This document shows, piece after piece, positions 56,401 to 64,000 of a DNA stretch of 64,000 nucleotides. Below the pieces are notes generated by a model that was given only the letters and a program-made list of their open reading frames with translations, was not told where the DNA came from and did no database searches. The position numbers and the translations under genes are program-made. Each line of letters begins with the position of its first letter. The stretch's first letter is position 1. Source of the DNA: Eudorina sp. 2006-703-Eu-15 (lineage: Eukaryota; Chlorophyta; Chlorophyceae; Chlamydomonadales; Volvocaceae); the NCBI GenBank assembly GCA_003117195.1, contig BDSI01000005.1, forward strand, positions 1,472,857-1,536,856, read 5' to 3'.

Positions 56401-59400
56401 TGCCACCGCCTGGCTTCGGCCTGCTGCCAGGGGCAAGGCCGCCGCCGGGCCCAGAAATGCCGTACGGAATACCGCCGTACCCGCCCTTCGACGGCTACCC
56501 GTACCCACCGTACGGAATGCCGCCGCCGTACGGGATGCCGCCGCCGCCACCAGGCTTCCCTATGGACGGTCGGGGGCCCATGCCGCCGCCGCCGCTGCCT
56601 TTCCCGCCGGATAACGGGCCGATGGGTGCGGCGCCGCCGCCGCCGCATCCTCATCCCCATCACCGCCACCCATACAGTGCTCACCAGCCGCACCTCCCAA
56701 GCCATCCTGCACACGCCCACAGCGCGCAGCACGCTCCATTCCCGTACCCGCCGCCGTATCCCAGGCACCCCGAGCACCCCCCCGGCAACGGGCACTATCA
56801 CGACCACCACTACCTCCCACCGCCGCCGCTGCCGATTCCAGCGCCCACGGCAGCCGCGCCAGCTGCCAACCACGGGGCACAGGCCCAGCCGGGGGTATCC
56901 ACCCCGTCTTCGGCGCCCAAGCCCGGCGACAGCCACGGCGGCAATCGCCGCGCGGTGACGTGGACATTGGAGGAGCTGGAACTCCAGTTGGAGATTATGG
57001 CAGCGTCTACGGACGCACCTCCGCCACCAGGCGCTCCAGGACCGACCCAACCACATCCAGCCGCCTCCGCCGCCGCCTCGGGCGGCGACCCCCGGATGGG
57101 CGCGGCTCCGGACCGCAGCAGCGGACGCAGCAGGGCAGGCGAGGCGGATACCGGGCAGCGGCGGCAGGGGGCCCGGGACAAGCCGCCGGCGGTGCCGCAC
57201 CCGCACCCTCACCCTCAGGGGACTCAGTCCAGGCGGGGGGTCGGAGCGGCGGGGCCCCAACGCCGCACGCTGGTGACTGGGTCGGGCGCTGCCGTTGGCG
57301 GCGGCGCGGATGTGGATTCGGGGGCGGCGTCCGCTGACACGGGCGAGGACGACGCGGCGTTCTACGATTCCTTCGCCGGGGGCCGCGGCGCCGCCGGAGC
57401 GGCAGGTGCCGCGGCGCAGCGATTGGTTCCGGCTTCGAAGCCGGCGGTGGGCGAGGACGACGGGTAGGTGGGGTTGATGGATATTTGTGTTGAGCGAGAA
57501 ACACACCCCGAACCACCCAGGCCCTGGTATTGCCATGCCTGCCTGTCACCCTGTCTGTCTGTGTGAAAGGAAACGGAGCCGCGAGGAGCGAAGTTAGTTT
57601 CCCTGTCGGTCGGTCGGTCGGTCGGTCGGTCGGTCTGGGGGGTCCCTGTTATGGAGTCCAGGGGAGGGAAGGCGCGAGGGAGGGGTATCGCGACCCAAGG
57701 CGGACCCAGGCGCGCCGCCGCGTACGGCCGCTCGTTGTGTCCGTCCGTCAGTCCGCCGCTCACGGACGGGGCGGCCGCGGCGGCCTGTGCCGCTGCTCCC
57801 GGGTGCCCACAAGTGCGCGTCCGCTTGGCTGGGCGGCATCAGCGTCGGCGGCATATGGACCGCGTCCCCCTGATCCCAGAGGCGTCAGCCACACAGTTCA
57901 CTCCACGATGCAGTTCATGATGCATTCATTTCATCTCCACCAGCGGCGTCAGCGCGGGCCTATTCCATGCGCCATGTGCTCCTGTCCACCGCATGTCCGG
58001 TACTCGAGCTGACACGCCGGCGCCCCGGCCTTCACCGTGGCGCTCCGCCCCTGCTCTTTCAAGATGTCTACCAAGGTCTTATAACGCCCTCCTCCGTCGC
58101 CGCCCCCTTTCCCCCTCCTCCGTCCCTGCCCCCAACAAACCCGCCTCCTCCTCCCTCCTCGTCGCGGCCGCAGCACCCGGCGGGTGATGCTGGATCCCAC
58201 CACCGCGGCCTACGTGCGCACGCTACTGCCGCGCAGCGCCGCCAAGTACTGGATGCAGCGCTACAGCCTGTTCAGTCGCTTCGACAGCCTGGTGCAGCTG
58301 GACACGGAGGGGTGGTGGTCGGTGACCCCTGAGGTGGGGGCGGAGGGCGGCGGAGGGCTGGAGGGCGGGGCCGCCTCGGGACGGGGTTGTAAAAAAAACA
58401 GCCTAGGGGCGGGGTGGTGGGGCGGACTGGACTCGGGCGGCCGAGGTGGGCACGGAGGGCGCGGGCGGATGACGTGTGTGAGTTTACGTCGTGACCGGGC
58501 GGGATGGGGCAAGGAGCAGAGCGCTGAGCGCGCGCGGGCTGCACGACATGCGGCAACGCAGCGCGGGGCGCGGCAGTGCGGATCTGGGCTCTCTGAGGCG
58601 AGACAGGAGAGTTCCGGCATGGCCCGATGCGTGTGACCTGCTCCTTGACACGCACACTTTATTTCTCGCTGAACACACTGTCGGGCGGGCGGGAGGGCTT
58701 CCTCGCTGAGCAGCGCAGTTTCCGAATGTCTACCAGGTTACCCGGTGCCCGCCCTCCCAACCCACCTGCCCGGACCAGGTCCTGGCGGCGCACCAGGCAG
58801 TCAGGTCGCGGGAGCTGTGCGCGCGCGGGCTGGTGGCCGTGGATGCCTGCTGCGGCTGTGGCGGCAACGTGATCCAGATGGCGGGGGTGTTCCCGGTCGT
58901 GATGGGGGTGGAGATATCACCCAAGCGGGTGGGCATGGCGCAGCACAACGCGGGTGAGGAACTGAGGATGGGGGGCGGGAGCGGGTGGGGGCTGCAGGAG
59001 GGAGGAGCAGGACGTATTATTTTAAATTGCAGGGCGGGGAGGGGGGGAATGGAGGAGGCGGAGGCCGGACAGATAGGAGAACTTACAGAAGGCGCCACGA
59101 GGGAGGATGGGGCGTCCTTGAGGCTGGACCTGTCGGATGTGTGGATGTGCTCGCGGCCTTTCTTCGTTATATGTTGGCCCCCGGCGGCGGGCCCTCGTCC
59201 ACCCCCTCCTGGTCCGGCCCGCGCAGTGGTCTACGGCGTGAGCCACAAGTGCCAGTTCCTGTGCGCGGACTTCTTCTCCGTGGCGCCGGGACTCAAGGTG
59301 GGGTTGTTTAGTGGCGGACCGGCGGCGGCGGGGCAAAGACGGAGACGCACGGGAGATGCACCCGCGGCGCTACGGCCCCCAGGTCCCATCCTTAACGCCT

Positions 59401-60117
59401 GCCGATTGAGCAGCTTTGTTAATCGGTGCCCAGCCAGCACCCAGCCCCTGGCGCTCCCGACGCTTCCGACGCTCTCCCTCTCCCGCGCAGGTGGACGCCC
59501 TGTTCATGTCCCCTCCCTGGGGCGGCCCCAAGTACCAGCACGTCCACACCTTCGACGTGTTCTACCCCCTGGTGGGCTTCAACAAGTCGCTGCTGCGGCT
59601 GCTGGACGTGACCCTGGAGTGCGTCAGAGCGCAGGTGGGCAGGCCGGGGCCCGGGGGCCGCGCTAGCGGCACAAGGAGGGGCATGCGGGGGACAGGCCGG
59701 GAAGGCGGGAAACAGACTGGGAAGGCGGGGAACAGGCCGGGCGAGTGCCCGGCTGGCGTGTGGATGCGCGGGCCTGCCTGCGGTTCCTCATCAGCCGCTC
59801 CCCGGCTCCCCGCTCAATGCGGAGCCTGATTGGGGTTCCGGCCGCGTGGTGGCGTCGATCCGCAGGACGGAGTGGTGGCCGTCTTCCTGCCCCGCAACAC
59901 GGACCTGGTGCAGCTGGCGGCGGTGGTGCCGGAGCACGCCGTGTGGGAGGTGGAGCGCGCCTACGTGAACAACAAGCTCAAGGGCATCACCCTCTACTGC
60001 CATCCGGGCGCTGCGCCCGGGCAGCCCCACGTGCGGCTGGAGGCGGAGGCGGAGTGCTCGACGGCCGCCGCTGCGGAGGCGGCGGTGGCGGAGGCGCTGC
60101 AGCCGGCGGCCGGCTGA
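53488..60117 (+). CDS. TGS1: Trimethylguanosine synthase TGS1 with WW domain and giant low-complexity exon, 1286 residues
   Basis: Exons: 53488-53639, 53781-53889, 54235-54432, 54864-57463, 58174-58333, 58779-58953, 59227-59297, 59491-59634, 59866-60117 (TGA). All eight junctions keep phase; exon 4 ends at a GTAGGT donor overlapping an apparent TAG. Exon 2 has the TGS1-type motif [11 protein letters not shown]. Exons 3-4 make a WW domain ([19 protein letters not shown] then ESTWEAP). Exons 5-9 are the methyltransferase: [24 protein letters not shown], the SAM-binding motif [16 protein letters not shown], the catalytic [10 protein letters not shown], and FLPRNTDL...[12 protein letters not shown]1 turns the m7G cap of sn/snoRNAs into the 2,2,7-trimethyl cap in the nucleus. 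Most of exon 4 is Pro/Gly/His-rich disorder, making the protein much longer than human TGS1. The usual Phe in DAFCGxGGN is Cys here. Confidence 0.93.
57605..57635 (+). repeat. (GGTC)n microsatellite in TGS1 intron
   Basis: About eight tandem GTCG units occur in the intron between 57463 and 58174. Confidence 0.95.
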
Positions 60118-61188
60118 GAGCACGCGTGGGACCGACGGCGCAGAGGGTGAAAAAAGAAACTGCCCAGACACACCCAGCCCGTCGACAATTACGCGCAGAG
60201 GGTGGTTGGCCCCAGCGGCGACTTGTTTGCTGCTTCACTGTTTTGGTCGACACACCAGCGACGTTGGGAGGGCCCCTGCAGGCTACAGGGTACTGGGGGG
60301 GAGGGGCGGCTGAACATGTTAGGGGACCATAACGGTGAAACATGGACCTTGCAGTGGGCCGTGCTCTCGACTCCTTTCCGCGCGGTTCTGATTTGCAGCC
60401 GCGTGGTGTGCTGATCAGACCTGTGTGATCTGAACAGATCTGGGCGTCGCGGCGTTACAGGCAGTACAGGGAGGCGTGCGCAGGTTGCGCGTCTCGGCAG
60501 CCCGCACTTGGTGCCTGCTGGCCCAGCGCTTGACCATGGTTACGCGCCATTCCCCGACGCGCGCGGTTCGTTTCTGGGTCTGGCTTTCCTTTTTGATCCC
60601 CGACGCACGCCGCCCGAGCGGTCCGGGCGGATGCCTCAGCGAACGGGGTTCGTGAACACCGGACGTGTCCGTGGCGTACTAGTGTTATACGGCAGCGCTC
60701 CCAAGCGTGGCGGCAGCGTAAGTGACCAAATGGAGGGCCAAGACGGGGCCGTGGGCCGCGCTGAGGTTACTAGCTTGCTTCTGGGACCGATGCTGTTGTC
60801 TGCAGGCCTGGCGGCCACAGATGGTGCCGATGGCGGTGCCTCGGTCTCTTCTCTCTTGGTACGGTGTACGCAACAGACCTCGCGCTCGGGTTGTGTGGCG
60901 GGGGGCCGGGAGGCGCGTGGTTGCCCAGCGGGTCACTGTGGCATTCACGGTGGCAAATAGGGGCGGGGGCCCAGTGCGTCCTGGCTTGCGAGTGCTTGCG
61001 GGTTGCGCAGGCCTTGCAGCTCGCTGACTCGGCGCACGGCACGGGCAGGCAGGAGCGCGGACTGTACCATGTACGTTGCAGACGGTGTACGACTTGCCAC
61101 GGCACCCAAACGTTTCACCAGCGTACCGCCGCGTGGCTGTATGTTTGTGCGTTCCTTCAATTCAAGCACTGAATTCGTGGATGTGTTG

Positions 61189-61193
61189 TGTAA
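61189..61193 (+). terminator. Possible TGTAA poly(A) signal of TGS1
   Basis: TGTAA followed by an A run, 1072 bases after the TGS1 stop. Long 3' UTRs are common in volvocine genes, but the distance makes this tentative. Confidence 0.35.
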
Positions 61194-62528
61194 AAAAAAC
61201 TGACGTACGTGTGAAGTGAGGTTGCGGACGGGCTCAGACAGGAGGAGGTGGACACAATACTACAATCATACTACTACCTGCCGGGCGAGGCCGAAGGCGC
61301 GTTTGTTTCCAGCAAGAAACCTGCCCGTGTTATTGTGTTTCGATATGAGACCCGCCGGAGTTGTGTGTGTGTGTGTGCCCCTTCACGAGCTTGGGCCTGA
61401 TGATGAAGGGCGGTGGTCGGAAGGGGGAGGGGGGTGCGGATCCCTCCGTGCCAGGCCGCGAGCTGGGCCCAACACCCTTGGCGACCATCCTGGGGAGGCC
61501 CCCCTTAGTGCGTCGCGTCTCGATCACGGTCGCGCCGATCACGTCTTCGTCACAGCTGATACACCTGATTCGTTTGCCTCGTTCCGACTCACTGGTTTCT
61601 TAGTGGTTCTTTTGTTGGGCGCTGGGCTGCATCCCCCGCCGAGTAGAACTGAAGTTGGACATCGGGGTTAGCTGGGGTGTTGGATCTTGGATCACACGAC
61701 GGGAGCATGCTCTGGGGGTTACACGCACCACCTGAGCCACCTGGGGGCTCCGCCGAATGTTTCGAGGCAGGGTTGAGGCTGCCGTGGGACGGGCCCCCCC
61801 GCCCGCGCGCTCTCATATGGCGGTGCTCGCGACGGAACTGAGGTTGGGATGTCGCGACGGCTGCGGTGGGACAGGTGCTGGGCGAAGAAGTCGCTGCGCG
61901 TGGACAGGTGCTGCTGTCCGCTGGGAGTGCATAGCTACTATTACATATTGATAACAATGACCACAGTCATCAGGTCCGTGTTTAACCGGATGTGCGTTCC
62001 GTGTGCATTACCGTTTTCAGGCGAAAGGTGCGGATAGGGTGAGCGCCGTCCCGGATGTGTGAGGGCGTCCGCGTGTGCACTGTCTCATCTGAACTCAGCG
62101 CCGGTGTTCGGGCGTGGGCTGTTGGGCTGGCGGCTCCCGTGCCCTGACCCGCGCCCAGCGCGCACGTCCGGCATGTCCGGATGCTCGCGGGGCGCGGGAG
62201 TGGGGCGAGGATTGGCGAGGGACTCCGCCACCACCTGGTGCGGTATGCTACATACTGCCTGGTGAGTGCATCAGCCCCCTGCTTTCTGAAGGTTTGCGGC
62301 AGCAGCGCCGGGGATGGGGTTGGGTCCAGCCGCGGCCTGGGGGGTTTCATTTGGGGTTTTGACATACGTGGACAGCGCTGCTGCTGTTTAGAGAGGCTAG
62401 GCCATTACTTGCGAAAGCATCTCGCGGTGAGTGACAGCGGCGCCCGACGTCCATGGGTGCCGCCCCGCCGCCGTTCCCCGTAGCATTGGATAGGCGCACC
62501 TTGTAAGGCGTGAACGGCGCTGCAGGAA

Positions 62529-62530
<2 letters not shown>

Positions 62531-62613
<83 letters not shown>
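62531..62613 (+). repeat. (TG)n microsatellite, about 41 units
   Basis: An uninterrupted TG run of 83 bases, the longest simple repeat in the window. It generates spurious Cys-Val and Thr-His ORFs. Confidence 0.98.
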
Positions 62614-62614
<1 letters not shown>

Positions 62615-63105
62615 TTCTGGAGGAGAACTGAGCCGCGAGGCAGGGGGCTGTTCGTAGGCAGTCCAGGCGGGCGTGTGATGTGCGACACGCCGCGTGACGA
62701 GGATATGTAAATATGTAATAGAAAACTGAGCCGCGCGAAGCGAAGTCCAGCTTGACAGGCGATACAGGTGATGGAAATAGGTTAAAAAACCTGAATCCGA
62801 CGGTGTAGATGTGTGTTGAATGAGAAGCCCATCAAGTGCGTATATGTGTGTATGCGTGTGCATGGGAGTGTCTCCATAAGGAGCATGCGTGAGAGTTTGG
62901 CTGATGGATGCCAGCTGCATGAGGAGGCCTGTGCTGCTACGACGCCAAGGCGTCGCGTGTTGGGCGCGCGTGTGTACCTTCTGTATCATGGCGCACGCAA
63001 ACGTGGATAGCCACTCGTGGCTGCCGCGGCATGCCCGACGCGCGCCCATCGCCCCACCCTGGCGTCCATCAAATACCACCCACGCGCGGTGGACCCCGTA
63101 GCATC

Positions 63106-63160
63106 AGCTGGCTCCCTCATTGGGAGAGGAGGAGCTGGCTCCCCTTATCGGGAGAGGAGG
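63106..63160 (+). repeat. Minisatellite, two units of 27-28 bp
   Basis: AGCTGGCTCCC..GGGAGAGGAGG occurs at 63106-63132 and 63133-63160. Each unit contains an inverted GCTCCC/GGGAG pairing, so it can form a hairpin. Confidence 0.85.
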
Positions 63161-64000
63161 AGCAGCCCTCTTACCGGCGCGTCTCGGCGGAACAGCGCCG
63201 GCCGATCCGCTGACACTGTGGCTGGCAGCTCTCAGTCCACGGGTGGTGGAGGACATGACCACTGAGTGGGCAACAGGAGTCACAGCCGCTAATCGCTGAT
63301 CGCTGCTGCGTTGATGCGTTAAGAGGGCCATAAGCCCATGGCGTCACCATCACCATCACCATAAATGATGATGATGATGATGACGATGATTCGGTTGAGA
63401 TGTGCTCTGCTTCGGCCACTGGACCTCAGCCGGGGTCTCAGACGGACACCGTGCTAAGCATACCGACCTAGGGCCGAGCCGTGGCATGTCGCAGGGGAGC
63501 CTCGAGAAGCAAACATGAGCCCAACACCCAAATAATCCAATACATTTGCGGCCTGGCTTTCACAAACCAACGCCTGCCGGACCCTGAAGGCGGACTTAAC
63601 TCCCCGACGGGCCGTTAACATAACCGCTGTCGGTTGGACAGAGGATTGAACCTCCCAACGGCCTGGGGCGACCCGGCTCTCCCTCCGATGGCGACATCCA
63701 CTGCACTTTCCCTTTCAATGTCCACCGTCCCTCCGCCTCTCTCAATCCCCGGTGGGGCTAAGGCATCACCACCACCGGCCCGCGCCAACACCCGCCCGCG
63801 CCAACTAGGGGCTTGGTAGACACACAGCAACGATCCAACAGCAACGTTAGAAACACAGCAACGATTCGGTCCCGTGCGCGCACAGCGGGGACGCTGTGCG
63901 CAGCGCAGCCCCGCCCCTCCGAAAAGAGGATCGCGCCCTGAACCCAACAATGACTGCCCAACAAACCTCCCTCAACTGTACCACCCATTGGACCACCGAA

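Larger units (their letters stand above)
60118..64000. other. TGS1 3' UTR and repeat-bearing intergenic sequence
   Basis: No supported exon on either strand to the window edge. It contains a TGTAA at 61189-61193, a long TG microsatellite, and two minisatellites. ORFs here are open by composition only. Confidence 0.45.

Noticed and set aside
56190..57536. 448-codon open frame on the minus strand
   Set aside because: Shadow of the Pro/Gly/His-rich TGS1 exon. It crosses the real splice donor and shows no family features.
62531..62613. Thr-His and Cys-Val repeat ORFs
   Set aside because: Produced purely by the TG microsatellite.

Overview
The window looks like nuclear DNA of a volvocine green alga (Chlamydomonas/Volvox/Gonium type). 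It is GC-rich, genes are densely split by short introns with GTGAGT/GTGCGT-like donors and CAG acceptors, proteins carry long Ala/Gly/Ser/Pro/Gln tracts, TGTAA poly(A)-type signals follow two of the genes, and a Kangaroo-like (DIRS-class) retroelement remnant is present. No genome database was searched. Gene models were built by hand by joining open exons whose splice phases agree, so they are predictions.

Layout, left to right: the 3' part of a PPIE/CYP33-type RRM gene (+, 1-675); an unidentified seven-exon gene (-, 2469-6013); an intergenic stretch with dispersed repeats; an unidentified gene with a putative plastid transit peptide (+, 8237-11369); a 17-exon gene for a coiled-coil protein of about 1101 residues (-, 12643-20593); a broken tyrosine-recombinase retroelement (21882-24608) between two exact 464-bp repeats, the right one running into an intact tRNA-Arg(UCG) gene; a BSD-domain gene (+, 25941-29121); a 120-residue unknown (-, 30138-31028); a DEAD-box RNA helicase (-, 31598 to about 35768); a 1420-residue protein with an N-terminal pseudo-receiver domain and a huge low-complexity tail (+, 38620-44174); ribosomal protein S5/uS7 (-, 45943-48719); SPEF1/CLAMP, a CH-domain axonemal protein (-, 49792-51385); a small membrane LysM protein (-, 52308-53167); and, divergent from it, a TGS1-type trimethylguanosine synthase with a WW domain and a 2.6-kb low-complexity exon (+, 53488-60117). 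From 60118 to the right edge I see only probable 3' UTR, microsatellites and minisatellites.

The genes do not form an obvious pathway. Several belong to RNA metabolism (RRM protein, DEAD-box helicase, TGS1, uS7, tRNA-Arg). SPEF1 is a ciliary gene; the coiled-coil protein may be a structural or centriolar/ciliary one, but that is inference. The most unusual locus is 21418-25126, where a DIRS-type recombinase remnant interrupts a duplicated tRNA gene. The next most unusual are the degenerate receiver fused to a 1.2-kb-residue low-complexity tail, and the enlarged TGS1 with repeated short linear motifs.
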